Shown piece after piece: positions 1 to 9,272 of a stretch of 51,353 bases of DNA. The stretch spans positions 1 through 51,353 of the forward strand of contig NW_020169322.1 of assembly GCF_000988165.1 (NCBI RefSeq), in the 5' to 3' direction. Position 1 is the stretch's first letter. Each line of letters starts with the position of its first letter. Origin of the DNA: Vairimorpha ceranae. Lineage: Eukaryota > Microsporidia > Nosematidae. The notes under the pieces are model-generated. The model made no database searches. It was not told the DNA's origin and was given only the letters and a program-made list of their open reading frames with translations. The translations under genes were made by a program, and so were the position numbers.

Positions 1-1
1 A

Positions 2-94
2 AATAAATCAGGATTTTTTACATTTGAAGATTTTAAGGAATTAGCAGCCAGAAAAAAAGAAGCATTTCAGATGCTTACATTATTTCTAGACTAA
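2..94 (+). CDS. 3' end of a truncated protein-coding gene
   Basis: An open frame enters from the left edge and stops at 92-94, giving the last 30 residues of a protein. The piece is Phe-rich and charged (FTFEDFKELAARKKEAF, then MLTLFLD at the end). A short helix of the type RK-EAF-LL near a C-terminus recalls the winged-helix tail of Scc1/Rad21 cohesin subunits, but 30 residues are too few to claim it. The reading is supported by amino-acid composition unlike the surrounding poly-A/T DNA and by the long spacer that follows. The gene body lies outside the window. Confidence 0.55.
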   Translation, partial: NKSGFFTFEDFKELAARKKEAFQMLTLFLD

Positions 95-504
95 TTGTTG
101 CATGTTAATTTATGCGCAGTTTTTATTTTTAAAAAAAGATTTTTATTGTATGATTCTAGTAAATTAAATGTTTATAAATGTGTTTTATGTTTTATTTGAA
201 TAATTTTATAATACTTTAAATGTGCTTTAAATATATTACCTTGATTAACAATTTTATGTTTAACATTACATAATATTTTTATTTTTAAAAGGTGTCTTTC
301 TTTAATAAAAATATTATGACATTGAAAAAGTAAGATATGTCAAAATTTTTCAAGACAAGGTTAAAAATATATTTTTACAAAAAATGACAATTCATTAAAT
401 GTCATAAATATTTCGAATTAATTTTTACGTATAAAATTAATCTGTTTCTTATAAAAATAATATATTTATTTGTTTTATATAAATTAAAAAACATTTATTT
501 GTTT
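95..504. other. AT-rich spacer, no gene seen
   Basis: No convincing open frame, RNA gene or long repeat was seen. It holds the 3' flank of the truncated gene and the promoter side of the WD40 gene; a CCC-type start motif is not evident here. Confidence 0.6.
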
Positions 505-1476
505 ATGTCAACAACTCAAAATCAGAATATCAAAGATGTATCTGATTTCATTTATACATTCCCTAAAAAACACACGGAAGGTGTAAAAACACAACACTGG
601 CAGCTTAAAGACATGTTAAAAATTAATAACGGGAATTTGATATTTCCACAATCAAATAAAATTTATTCCTACGATTACACCGCACAGATAAAGTATCCAC
701 TCACCCAAGAATTAATTTTTTTACCAACTTCTTTATGCGCACAAGAAGAGCTTGTTGTTGTTGGTGGAGGAAAAGGACAATTATATGTAAAAAATCTTTA
801 TACTAAAAATCATAAATACTTTTTTTTAAGTGATCATATCAATAATCATATATCAATACATGATAAAACAATATATGTATCTAATAATGACAAAATATTA
901 AGAATTTTATCTTTAGAAAAAGACCATATTAATCAAATTAATTTTATATCTCAGGTAAACTTTTCTAGTGTTAGTCCTGATGGAAGATTTTTAATATTAG
1001 TCGGTGATACAAATGATGTTTTTGTTTACACAATTGAAAATAATGGTTATAAATTTTTTAAAAAATTGAAAACTGTAAATGATGGAGGATTTAGTGTCAC
1101 GTGGAATAATTTGTCCAATAAATTTGCAGTAGGAACACAAGATGGATTTGTTTGTGTATGGGATATTCGATCAGATGAGAAACTCTATACATTGTGTAGT
1201 AAACAACAAGGATCACACAGGGGAGCGATACGTAATGTATTTTTTAGTACAAAAAAATCGCTAGATTTATTATTTTTTACAGAACAATCTTCTTATTTAA
1301 GTGTTTATGATACACGCACTTTTACAAAGCGACATGTCGTAAAAGTCGAACAGGATCTGCAAATCACAGGAGCAACAATTTCTGAAGAAGACTGTAAAAT
1401 TTTTGTCTCCTCTGAATCTACCATTTATGAATATGATATAAATACGGTTAGTCGTCGTATTTTTGACACAAAATAA
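505..1476 (+). CDS. WD40 beta-propeller protein, DUF2415-like
   Basis: A protein of 323 residues starting at the ATG at 505; an in-frame TTG two codons earlier is not a likely start. The C-terminal half carries WD40 signatures: VSPDGRFLILVGD, then SVTWNNLSNKFAVGTQDGFVCVWDIRS, followed by HRGAIRNVFFS. The RGAIR-V-FS element next to a WD blade is typical of the fungal WD40 family with a DUF2415 motif, whose role is not established. Such propellers act as protein interaction platforms. The gene stands alone with long flanking spacers and lacks a clear CCC motif, so its promoter may differ from its neighbours. Family assignment is moderate; the WD40 fold is well supported. Confidence 0.8.
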   Translation: MSTTQNQNIKDVSDFIYTFPKKHTEGVKTQHWQLKDMLKINNGNLIFPQSNKIYSYDYTAQIKYPLTQELIFLPTSLCAQEELVVVGGGKGQLYVKNLYTKNHKYFFLSDHINNHISIHDKTIYVSNNDKILRILSLEKDHINQINFISQVNFSSVSPDGRFLILVGDTNDVFVYTIENNGYKFFKKLKTVNDGGFSVTWNNLSNKFAVGTQDGFVCVWDIRSDEKLYTLCSKQQGSHRGAIRNVFFSTKKSLDLLFFTEQSSYLSVYDTRTFTKRHVVKVEQDLQITGATISEEDCKIFVSSESTIYEYDINTVSRRIFDTK

Positions 1477-2679
1477 ATAGTTATATTTTTTATATAATAT
1501 TTATTCTTTACATTAATTATTATGCATATATTCATATTAAATTTTAATTTATGTTTAATCCTAACATATAAATTATCATTTTTATTTTTATTAAAAATAT
1601 GTATGTGTCTATTAAGTATAAATTCTAACATTTTATTTTAATCTTCCAATTTTTCATAAATTTATGATATTTGTAAAAAGTTGTATTTATGCTTTTTTAT
1701 AGAATGTAGATTAAATCGTAATGTTACAAAATGCTTAATCTTTTTTTAAAGTTTTAAATGCATATGAATAATCTTCTTTATATATGCAGTCTGAAAGGAA
1801 ATAGAATACCAATTTTTAATGATAATAAATTTAGATAAAAAGGAAGGGAATTTCGGTACAACCTATTTGAAATGTCTTTAATGTTTTATTGCTAAAGTTA
1901 AAGTTTCGCTTTTTTTTATTAAACTAGAAAAAAAAATAATATGCATAGTACAGATTTTAATGCTGTTTTTAAATCCTAGCTGAAATTTCTTATATTTGAT
2001 GTATTGGCAAAACTTTTGTGTATTTTTAAAACGTACAAATGCTTATTAAAATAAACATAATAGGTTAGTTACAAGAAGTGATCACAGAGGAAGAAAAAAA
2101 AATATGCTAGTTATGGAATAAGAATATAAGATTATGGTTTTTTATGAAGATCGTTTGAAATTTAAGAAGAATAAATTACTAAGCTTAAGAAGCTATTAAA
2201 TTAATTAATAAAAAATTCTCTTTGCTTTTGTTCTTTCAGGGTCCTAATCTCTGGATAGAATTTGAGCATTCTGCTCATCACCATTTAAATTTAGAAATTA
2301 GTTAACTGTATGCTTTTATTAAATGTATTAAAATTACCTGTATTTTAATATTTTACACTTAACATTTTTGTGATTTTATTTTCTCTTTATTTTTTAATTT
2401 TTTACTCATCAAAATAATTTATTAATAATTAACATGAATTAGATTTTAATGTACACATTCTAAGATTAATCTAATAAATTACATTAAGATTTATTTAAAT
2501 ATCAGTATTTAATTTTGTGAAAATTATTTTATTAAAAAATATTTTTTAATCGTTTATTGTAAAGTTTACACTACTGTTTGATATTTTAGTTATTTTCCTA
2601 TATTTAATTAATTTATTAACTTTGATTAAAAGTTTGACATTTAATTATAAATATAAATAAAAGACCCCCTTTTCTAAAG
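1477..2679. other. 1.2-kb gene-free AT-rich spacer
   Basis: No supported coding region: open frames here are short and composed of Lys, Asn, Ile and Phe runs. A GAGCA-TTC-TGCTC inverted repeat lies near 2262-2274. The segment ends with a CCCCC run at about 2664-2668, which is the start-proximal motif of the next gene. Confidence 0.5.
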
Positions 2680-3096
2680 ATGAAGGTATTTGTTTTATAT
2701 TTGTTATCGATCTATAGTTCAAATCGCATGATAACAGATTCGCGTGTGCGAAAGTCTAATGTTTTAAGTGGTTTTTCATCGTTTTTTACATCGAATGATT
2801 TTGGTAGTGAGAAGACAGCAGAAAATTGTGAACAGAAGACAAACAAGTGTCTTGAACAGGAGACAACAGGTCGCTCCGAACCAGATAAAAGTTCTGATAA
2901 TAAAAAGAAAAAAGAAAATGGCATAGCAGGAGATATTATTAGTCCGGAGTTGGTATCTGCCTTTAGTCTTTTTAATTTTTTGCTTATGGTAATTAATAAG
3001 GGAATTGGAATTATTTTTTATTCTTCATTATTTGTGATTCCTGCTATTTTTGGAGGTAAAACAATAAGCGTATTGTATAACTATTTTTTTAAATAA
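2680..3096 (+). CDS. Small secretory or membrane protein, lineage-specific
   Basis: A 138-residue protein. The N-terminus (MKVFVLYLLSIYSS) looks like a short signal peptide. Residues about 40-85 are polar and charged with Cys, Glu and Lys. The C-terminal 45 residues hold two hydrophobic stretches (SAFSLFNFLLMVI and IIFYSSLFVIPAIFGG) that could span a membrane. The start is backed by a CCCCC run 12 bases before the ATG. No family is recognised; small signal-bearing membrane proteins of this type are common among microsporidia-specific genes. The antisense frame over it is a shadow. Function unknown. Confidence 0.7.
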   Translation: MKVFVLYLLSIYSSNRMITDSRVRKSNVLSGFSSFFTSNDFGSEKTAENCEQKTNKCLEQETTGRSEPDKSSDNKKKKENGIAGDIISPELVSAFSLFNFLLMVINKGIGIIFYSSLFVIPAIFGGKTISVLYNYFFK

Positions 3097-3289
3097 ATAT
3101 TTTTATTAAATTTAAGAAATTGATTTTAAAATAAAATTCTGCCGTTGCATGTACTAAAATCATTTAGGAATGACTTGTAATTTATCCTAAAATGTATACG
3201 GCAATCTTTCTGGTCCTTAAAAATTAAATGTTCTCGCATTTTTTACTAATTAATCAAAATACTAGACTTCGTACAATATTTCTATAAAA

Positions 3290-4111
3290 TTATAATAATT
3301 TCTCTGCAGGATCATCAGAGGTAAATATTCTCAAAATTTGCTTAGCCTGTACTGTTCCTAACATTCTACATTTATGATTTTCTTTGTCTTCAATAATCAT
3401 TTCGCTAAGTTCTTCTGTACGATTATTTTTAACCAACAAACTTAGATTAGCAAGAGTGCCATATCTGTCAGCAATATTTTTTGCAACACAGCTACTTATC
3501 CCAGGAATTTTACTTAAAATAAATGTTAAATATTCCTGTTCTTTCCCTATTTTAAATGTTTTAACTTTAGGCACAAATTTTTTATCAGAGACTAAATGTT
3601 TTAAAATATCCTTAAGTTCACGAAAAAGATCAATCTCATTTTCGACAAAAATAACATTAACATTTTTTTTAATTTGTAATTCAAACATCAATTTTTTAAT
3701 GCTTTCATAATTATTTTCTATCGGTTTGTGCGCTGAATTAATTACATTTTCTTTGTATGTTTTATTAATCATTGAACTAATCTTTCTTTTATACTTTTTT
3801 TTATTTAATATTATATATATTTTAAGTTGATGCAGATTAATAAATTCGAGCTTCTCAAAATCGCAGACACCCATTTCTAAAATAATTTGTTTGGTTTTGA
3901 AATCTTTTATACGAATAAATTCTTCGTTAATAATTTTATAAGAAAAATTTACCTGTTTAATTTTTTGTAAAAGATCTTGTAGTTTGTAAGAAATTTCTAA
4001 ATACAAATCAGTGTACAATGGATCTAATATTATAGGATAAATTAGAGAAGTGTCAACTTTGTCACACCAATTTAAATTTAAAAAAGATAAACTAGTAGAG
4101 TCATCGCCCAT
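3290..4111 (-). CDS. HhH-domain protein of the XPF/MUS81 family, EME1-like
   Basis: A 273-residue protein. The last 75 residues form a helix-hairpin-helix tandem: LSKIPGISSCVAKNIADRYG followed by MLGTVQAKQILRIF, as in the (HhH)2 domain of XPF, MUS81, EME1 and ERCC1. The middle region could be a degenerate ERCC4 nuclease fold, but the catalytic ERK-x-x-x-D motif is absent, which fits a non-catalytic partner such as EME1/MMS4 or ERCC1/RAD10. These proteins pair with MUS81 or XPF to cut branched DNA. The start is supported by TACCC eight bases upstream. EME1 is favoured by the LG-x-V-x-AK-x-I pattern; ERCC1 remains possible. Confidence 0.5.
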   Translation of the reverse strand: MGDDSTSLSFLNLNWCDKVDTSLIYPIILDPLYTDLYLEISYKLQDLLQKIKQVNFSYKIINEEFIRIKDFKTKQIILEMGVCDFEKLEFINLHQLKIYIILNKKKYKRKISSMINKTYKENVINSAHKPIENNYESIKKLMFELQIKKNVNVIFVENEIDLFRELKDILKHLVSDKKFVPKVKTFKIGKEQEYLTFILSKIPGISSCVAKNIADRYGTLANLSLLVKNNRTEELSEMIIEDKENHKCRMLGTVQAKQILRIFTSDDPAEKLL

Positions 4112-4181
4112 TTTATGGGTAGAAATAAAAAAATTTACATCTAACTAAGGAGCCACAGAACAATATAAAGAAGTTGGAGTA

Positions 4182-4252
4182 TCCTTGTTAGTCCAGTGGT
4201 TAGGATATCGGTCTTTCACACCGGGGGCCCGGGTTCGATTCCCGGACGAGGA
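4182..4252 (+). tRNA. tRNA-Glu (anticodon UUC)
   Basis: A complete 71-base cloverleaf can be drawn. The acceptor stem pairs TCCTTGT with ACGAGGA (one G-T). The D arm is GTCC/GGAT, the anticodon stem TCGGT/ACCGG holds loop CTTTCAC with anticodon TTC, the variable loop has 4 bases, and the T arm CCGGG-TTCGATT-CCCGG is perfect. No intron and no encoded CCA. A short T run follows immediately, fitting Pol III termination. It lies between the divergent EME1-like and proteasome genes. Confidence 0.97.
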
Positions 4253-4361
4253 AATTTTTTTTAAGTACTTGAAATTTTTAGATCGTGTTATTTCTGCACC
4301 TGAATGTAAAATGTATTTCTCGTATAGATTTTCATTTTTAAGTGTTTATTTTTTACCCTAA

Positions 4362-5045
4362 ATGTTTACTAAAACCGGTACAACAATAGTTGGTGTAAAA
4401 TTTAACAATGGCGTAATACTATGTGCTGATACAAGAAGTACTTCTGGACCTATAGTTGCAGATAAAAATTGTGAAAAAATTCATTATATTACTGAAAATA
4501 TTCAAGCGTGTGGTGCAGGAACTTCTGGTGACATTACAAGGGTAACACGTAAAGCCAGCAAAGAACTTTCAATCTTCAATAAAAAGTACAACAAAATACC
4601 AAGAGTTGCTCATTGTGTAAGGACCTGTCAACTTCATCTTCATCCATATCAAGGACATATTTCGGCTGCACTAGTGATCGGAGGTGTTGACGATACTGGT
4701 TTTTACTTATACGAAGTTTATCCACACGGATCGTCTAACTCGGTTTCGTATACTGCACTTGGTTCAGGAAGTTTAGCCGCTATTTCAATTTTAGAAGCTG
4801 GATATAAAAATATGGACATGGAAGAGGCCATTAATCTAGCATGTAATGCAATTGAGGCAGGAATTTTGAATGATCTTTATAGCGGAAGCAATATTGATGT
4901 ATGTGTTATTACATCGGAGGGACGAAAAATGATGAGAAATTACAAAAAAATAGGAGTGAGAAATGAATCACAAAAATTTATTTATCCTCATTCATCAGTA
5001 AAGATTTCTAAGGAAGATGTCTTTAAATATATAGTTGAAAAATAA
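4362..5045 (+). CDS. PUP1: 20S proteasome subunit beta type-2
   Basis: A 227-residue N-terminal nucleophile hydrolase. The mature N-terminus is TTIVGV after a six-residue propeptide (MFTKTG), so Thr7 is the catalytic nucleophile; Asp23 and Lys39 occupy the positions of mature Asp17 and Lys33. The motifs GPIVADKNCEKIHY, YQGHISAALVIGG, YPHGSS, GSGSLAA and SGSNIDVCVIT identify the beta-2 (trypsin-like) subunit of the 20S core. The propeptide is far shorter than in yeast Pup1. The start is fixed by ACCC six bases before the ATG. The La gene follows 29 bases after the stop with its own motif. Confidence 0.97.
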   Translation: MFTKTGTTIVGVKFNNGVILCADTRSTSGPIVADKNCEKIHYITENIQACGAGTSGDITRVTRKASKELSIFNKKYNKIPRVAHCVRTCQLHLHPYQGHISAALVIGGVDDTGFYLYEVYPHGSSNSVSYTALGSGSLAAISILEAGYKNMDMEEAINLACNAIEAGILNDLYSGSNIDVCVITSEGRKMMRNYKKIGVRNESQKFIYPHSSVKISKEDVFKYIVEK

Positions 5046-5074
5046 ACGGTTATTCTTAATTTTTATTTACCCTT

Positions 5075-5962
5075 ATGTCACTCGAAAAAATAAAAAAGCA
5101 AATTGAGTTTTATTTTAGCGATGCAAACTTTCGTGTAGATGCTTTTATGAAGCAGCAATCCCTTTTAAATAATGGATTTATACCAATTGATACAATTCTT
5201 ACATTTAAAAAAATGAAAGAATTAAATGCTGATAAAGATTTAATAAAAAAATCTATAGCGGATAGCAAAACTGTTGAATGTAAAGACGATTGTTTAAAAA
5301 AGATTGAAACAGAGGAATTTAAAAACTATGTATGTGATACAGATATAGATTCCAGATGTTTATATATTTCGGGGTTTAATAAAGAGAGTACTTTAGAAGA
5401 CATAGAAAACATTCTAGCTTCTATGAATCCACTACTTATTAGAATGAGAAGGCAAAAAAATAAAAAATTTAGTGGATCTGTTTTTGTCGAATTGAAAAAT
5501 GAAGAAGCTGTGGAAAATGCTCTTAAAATGGAAATTCCATGTAACATTGAGGAAGATATCGATGAAAAAGCTAAGCGATTAAAAAATGAAAGTAACAATC
5601 TTATCATTATGCGAAAAAAAGATTTTTTATTACAAAAAGAAAACCTAACTGAACAGCAAAAACTTCAAGACGCCAGAAATGCACTAAAAGATGATTATGC
5701 TGATAAATTGTTTCGCTATGAAGCTGCTGATGATTTGGATATTTCTAATATTAAAAAAATTGTAAAAGATTCTGCATTTGTTGACCTAAAAGAAAAAGTT
5801 GTAAGGTTAAAGTTTAGTAAAGATTTTGAAACTAAGGAATATGAAAATGAAGGAACTGTTGTTAAAATTAGAAAGTTAACTAAAGAAGAAGTACATGACT
5901 ATTGTGATAAAATTCCTGTGAGACCAAAACAGAAAAATGGTAAAAAATCTAATAAAAAATAA
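5075..5962 (+). CDS. LHP1: La-related RNA-binding protein (La/Lhp1)
   Basis: A 295-residue protein. Residues 1-90 form a La motif (IKKQIEFYFSDANFRVDAFM is diagnostic), which binds the UUU-OH 3' end of Pol III transcripts. Residues about 92-175 form an RRM with LYISGF and SGSVFVEL as the RNP2- and RNP1-like segments. The last 110 residues are charged and end in a Lys-rich tail, possibly containing a degenerate second RRM and a nuclear signal. La protects precursor tRNAs and other Pol III RNAs in the nucleus. The CCC motif (ACCCTT) directly precedes the ATG. The 3' end converges with the peptidase gene across 4 bases. Confidence 0.92.
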   Translation: MSLEKIKKQIEFYFSDANFRVDAFMKQQSLLNNGFIPIDTILTFKKMKELNADKDLIKKSIADSKTVECKDDCLKKIETEEFKNYVCDTDIDSRCLYISGFNKESTLEDIENILASMNPLLIRMRRQKNKKFSGSVFVELKNEEAVENALKMEIPCNIEEDIDEKAKRLKNESNNLIIMRKKDFLLQKENLTEQQKLQDARNALKDDYADKLFRYEAADDLDISNIKKIVKDSAFVDLKEKVVRLKFSKDFETKEYENEGTVVKIRKLTKEEVHDYCDKIPVRPKQKNGKKSNKK

Positions 5963-5966
5963 AAGT

Positions 5967-6410
5967 TTATTTATATCCTTCATTTCCAAGAAACATTTTT
6001 ACAATATTTAAGATACATTCGTTTTCAATAGCTGTCTCATGAACATCAGTGATGTAAGAAGGAATTGATTTGTTTACTAGAAATAGTATGCAATCATTTG
6101 TAAAATGGTTACAATTGTTAAATAAAAGATCGTAGGTATTTAACCCATATTTTTCATTTAAATTAGCTAAAAAAAGTTCAAACTCTTCTTCTAAAATTTC
6201 TGTGGTTCCCATATCATGTATTGTGTGTGGAATTTTGTGCTTTGAACAATTAGGAAGAACTTTACATATTTGATTATCATAAAAAAATTCTTTTCCGTAT
6301 ACTTCAATAGAAGTATGCCAAATCCCAAGAAATTCTTTTTTCAAGACATTATTTAAAAGTTTTACTATTTCTGGATCGCCAATATTATAAACTCGTAGAA
6401 TAACTTTCAT
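5967..6410 (-). CDS. PPPDE (DeSI-like) cysteine isopeptidase
   Basis: A 147-residue single-domain protein. The start is set at the ATG at 6410 because TACCCTT lies directly before it; a longer frame from a TTG at 6440 is unlikely. Family features are VILRVYNIG at the N-terminus, GIWHTSIEVYGKEFFY with catalytic His32, and LLFNNCNHFTND with catalytic Cys100. PPPDE proteins are papain-like deSUMOylating or deubiquitinating isopeptidases in the cytosol or nucleus. Both catalytic residues are present, so the enzyme should be active. Substrate unknown. Confidence 0.88.
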   Translation of the reverse strand: MKVILRVYNIGDPEIVKLLNNVLKKEFLGIWHTSIEVYGKEFFYDNQICKVLPNCSKHKIPHTIHDMGTTEILEEEFELFLANLNEKYGLNTYDLLFNNCNHFTNDCILFLVNKSIPSYITDVHETAIENECILNIVKMFLGNEGYK

Positions 6411-6490
6411 AAGGGTATAAGAATTTTGTAAAACAAACAAATTAGCAAAATTATTTATTAAAAATTTATTAAATAAATTAGAGCATAAAC

Positions 6491-7114
6491 TTACAACTCT
6501 TTGTTTGAAGAAAAAGTTCTCTTGTTTTTAGTTCCACAATTATAACAAATATATTCTGTCATCCTATCCTCAGGATGTACCATTCCATTATGATAATGAC
6601 AGTGAGCGCAAATCAATGCATACATTTTTGTTGGGTCATCCCCCAAAACAATGTCAGCTACTTTTTCAATTACATTGGGTTTCTTTTGTGACAATCTGCT
6701 GAATGACGTATTGCGTAAAGTACTTCCCTCATATTTTTCTAGTAATTCCATTGTAGCTTTATAATCATCCTCTTCTTTAAGAATTTTAATATATTCTTTT
6801 TGCTGCTCTCTCAAATCTTCTAATTTCAGTAAAATATTTTCTAAACGCCAATTGTAAAAAACAGATAAAGCAAATTTTAAAAGACATACTGAAATAATTG
6901 GAAAGATTGCAAATAAAACTAAACTTTGTTCGTCACAAAAAGCATATATCAAAGACAAGGTTAGTAAAATGAAAAATACATAAAAAGTTAAACAATTTGC
7001 AGTGGACTGGGATTTAACAATCGATTTCTTGTTATTCTCAAATTTAATAATCATTTTGTCAAGATTTTTTAATACATCACGTGTAGATTTCTTCTTCGAC
7101 ACAACATTTCCCAT
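6491..7114 (-). CDS. LNP1: Lunapark homologue, ER three-way-junction protein
   Basis: A 207-residue protein with the full Lunapark layout: an N-terminal MGNVVSK that fits an N-myristoylation site, a coiled segment, two closely spaced membrane helices (about 41-59 and 64-86), a coiled coil (about 90-130) and a zinc ribbon with Cys169, Cys172, Cys190 and Cys193 inside the ICAHCHYHNGMVHPED and YICYNCG signatures. Lunapark stabilises ER tubule junctions. The start is backed by CCC immediately upstream. It lies head to head with the RING gene, with about 150 bases between the starts. Confidence 0.93.
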   Translation of the reverse strand: MGNVVSKKKSTRDVLKNLDKMIIKFENNKKSIVKSQSTANCLTFYVFFILLTLSLIYAFCDEQSLVLFAIFPIISVCLLKFALSVFYNWRLENILLKLEDLREQQKEYIKILKEEDDYKATMELLEKYEGSTLRNTSFSRLSQKKPNVIEKVADIVLGDDPTKMYALICAHCHYHNGMVHPEDRMTEYICYNCGTKNKRTFSSNKEL

Positions 7115-7264
7115 ATAGGGTTTGAAAAAGGAGTAAAATTTGTAACTATGAAATTATTGTATTTAAACTAGAAACTTTATAGATTTTTGTAAATGTTTAA
7201 ATAATTAATAACATATAACTACAATCCTTTTATTATATTATATAAATCTGCTTACCCTTCAAAT

Positions 7265-7756
7265 ATGTCAAAACTATGTCTTATATGCAAATCAGAGTGT
7301 AGTATTCCACATTGGCTTCCATGTAAACATATATTTTGCTTTTTATGTATCAGAAAACATATAGAAAAACGAAACTTTTGTCCAGAATGTTTTAAATCGC
7401 CATTTTCACCAGCTGATCTTAGAACCAACCAAAAACAATATAATAAAATTGATAAATTACCAATATTAGTTCAAAGTAGAGAAGAACACTTGGTTAGAGA
7501 ATTGAAGAAAAGGAGGGCAAATTCATCAGGAAGTAAGAGTGCTCTTATGTACAGATATCATGAATTATCTATCAATGTAGACAATGAACGATTTAGAGAA
7601 ATTCCACGCAATATGGATACTATAGTCCGACAGCTTAATCAGCTAGAAGCTGAAAATAAACAAATTAGAAGAAAAATAGAAAAAGATTTTCCAAAAGCTT
7701 TTGATGTTGTTAATAAACTTAAGCTAAAATATAAAAAAAATGATGGCGGTGTCTAA
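7265..7756 (+). CDS. RAD18-like RING-SAP ubiquitin ligase
   Basis: A 163-residue protein. A C3HC4 RING occupies residues 5-42 (Cys5, Cys8, Cys20, His22, Cys25, Cys28, Cys39, Cys42). Residues about 70-100 (VRELKKRRANSSGSKSALMYRYHE) match a SAP DNA-binding motif. RING followed by SAP is the RAD18 arrangement; RAD18 with RAD6 ubiquitinates PCNA in post-replication repair. The UBZ zinc finger and the long C-terminal region of yeast Rad18 are absent, so this is a minimal version. The tail is coiled and basic. The CCCTT motif lies about 8 bases upstream. Another RING ligase with a SAP-like helix cannot be excluded. Confidence 0.7.
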   Translation: MSKLCLICKSECSIPHWLPCKHIFCFLCIRKHIEKRNFCPECFKSPFSPADLRTNQKQYNKIDKLPILVQSREEHLVRELKKRRANSSGSKSALMYRYHELSINVDNERFREIPRNMDTIVRQLNQLEAENKQIRRKIEKDFPKAFDVVNKLKLKYKKNDGGV

Positions 7757-7793
7757 AATTTTATACATTATTACTAGTTTTACTGTGCATATA

Positions 7794-9236
7794 TTACAGC
7801 TTACAGACCGTATGATTATATTTTTGCAACAAATTATTATACATTTTTTCTAGGCTTAATTTTTGTTTTTTCATCTCTTTTATTTCTATATTTTTTTGTT
7901 CTAAATATTTTTTGGTAGAATCAAGATCCAATTTTGCATTTCTAAATTCTTCAGTAAATTCTTTTATAACTTTTAGTAATTTTTCATTCTTGCCAAATTT
8001 ATTTAAATCGTGGGCCTCACGCCTTAAGACTTCAATCCTATCTTTCATTTTCCCGTAAATAGTTTTAAATGAATTAACTATAAAATTAATATTTTTACTT
8101 TTAATATTTAAACTTTGTAAAAACCCTAGAGTTTCTTTACTATACTGTAGTTTTTTAACTTTCTCATTAATCTCATTAACTACAGAATAACACTTATTTA
8201 ATTCTGTTATAGCATGTTTAAAAATATATCCATCATCTTGTTTGAGTTTGTATCTCATAGCTCTTTTTTCATTATTTAAAATTTCAATTTTTTTATTTGC
8301 CATTTCCAAATCTTCTTTAATTTTTTCATTTTCAATAGCCAAGTTTTGTTTGTTACGCGTTTCTTTATTAAAATTTCTTTGTAATTCTTTAATATAAAGT
8401 TCTGTTTCTTTATAATTTTCGAGTTCATTATTCAACGCAGCAACATTCTTTTCTAATTTTCTACATTCATTTTCAAGAGAAGCAAGTTTATTTTTATATT
8501 CACTATTCATATTTAGAAGATTACCGCGTTCGTCATAAATAATTTTGTACTGTGTTTGTAAATGTTCATTTTCTTTTAGTAATTTTTCTCCTTCTGAATA
8601 ATAAGTCGCCTTATCATTTTTAATATCAAAATTTTCTTTTTGTAAATTAAGATAATTAGAATTAATCTTATTAATCTCATTTTTTAAAGATAAATTTTCT
8701 GTTCTGAGATTATTAATTTCATTTTTTAAACATTCATTTTCATTTCTATACTTTTCAAGTTCATGATAAACATTTCCTTGTTCATGTTTAAAATTTTCAA
8801 TTTTTTGATCACATAATTTATGCTCTTGTAAAACGCTTTCATATTTATTTTTAACATTTTCAATGTGTGTAATTAATCTTTGATTTTCATCTTCAAGGCT
8901 CAATAATTTACCTTCTGTATCATTAATTTTATCATTGTAATCTTTTAACATTTTTTCTTTTTCAATACCATTAGATCTTATAATCTCTTTAAGATGATCA
9001 ATTTGTTTTTGAAAATTTTTATTTTCATTTTCTAAAATGTCTATAGAAGTTTTTGAATCGTATAATAATTTCTGTATATCATCATCTACATTTAAAGGAG
9101 CATTGGATTTTAAGAATGCAAGTTGATGTTTTATTTCCCAGTTTTCGTTTTGTAACCTTGTGATTTCAGCCTCATAGTCTTGTACAGTTTTCAACTGTGT
9201 CATTTTGTTAAACTGCAAAGAAAAAGAATTTTCCAT
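7794..9236 (-). CDS. Long coiled-coil protein with centrosomin CM1-like motif
   Basis: A 480-residue protein that is almost entirely coiled coil, rich in Leu, Asn, Glu and Lys. Near the N-terminus, residues about 18-44 (QDYEAEITRLQNENWEIKHQ and following LAFL) match the pattern of centrosomin motif 1: a short polar helix, then LxxEN-x-x-LK-x-x-x-FL. CM1 in Spc110, Mto1/Pcp1 and centrosomin recruits gamma-tubulin complexes to spindle poles. The predicted role is therefore a spindle-plaque gamma-tubulin receptor. No calmodulin-binding or PACT C-terminus was recognised. TACCCC precedes the ATG. Coiled-coil nature is certain; the CM1 call is from the motif alone. Confidence 0.65.
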   Translation of the reverse strand: MENSFSLQFNKMTQLKTVQDYEAEITRLQNENWEIKHQLAFLKSNAPLNVDDDIQKLLYDSKTSIDILENENKNFQKQIDHLKEIIRSNGIEKEKMLKDYNDKINDTEGKLLSLEDENQRLITHIENVKNKYESVLQEHKLCDQKIENFKHEQGNVYHELEKYRNENECLKNEINNLRTENLSLKNEINKINSNYLNLQKENFDIKNDKATYYSEGEKLLKENEHLQTQYKIIYDERGNLLNMNSEYKNKLASLENECRKLEKNVAALNNELENYKETELYIKELQRNFNKETRNKQNLAIENEKIKEDLEMANKKIEILNNEKRAMRYKLKQDDGYIFKHAITELNKCYSVVNEINEKVKKLQYSKETLGFLQSLNIKSKNINFIVNSFKTIYGKMKDRIEVLRREAHDLNKFGKNEKLLKVIKEFTEEFRNAKLDLDSTKKYLEQKNIEIKEMKKQKLSLEKMYNNLLQKYNHTVCKL

Positions 9237-9272
9237 TTAGGGGTAAAATTTTAACCTTGTAATTTTAATAAT

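Noticed and set aside
5326..5607. 93-codon antisense frame inside the La gene
   Set aside because: It lies fully within a well-supported conserved gene and has no start motif.
6411..6440. N-terminal extension of the PPPDE peptidase from a TTG
   Set aside because: The ATG at 6410 follows TACCCTT directly and gives the usual domain start.
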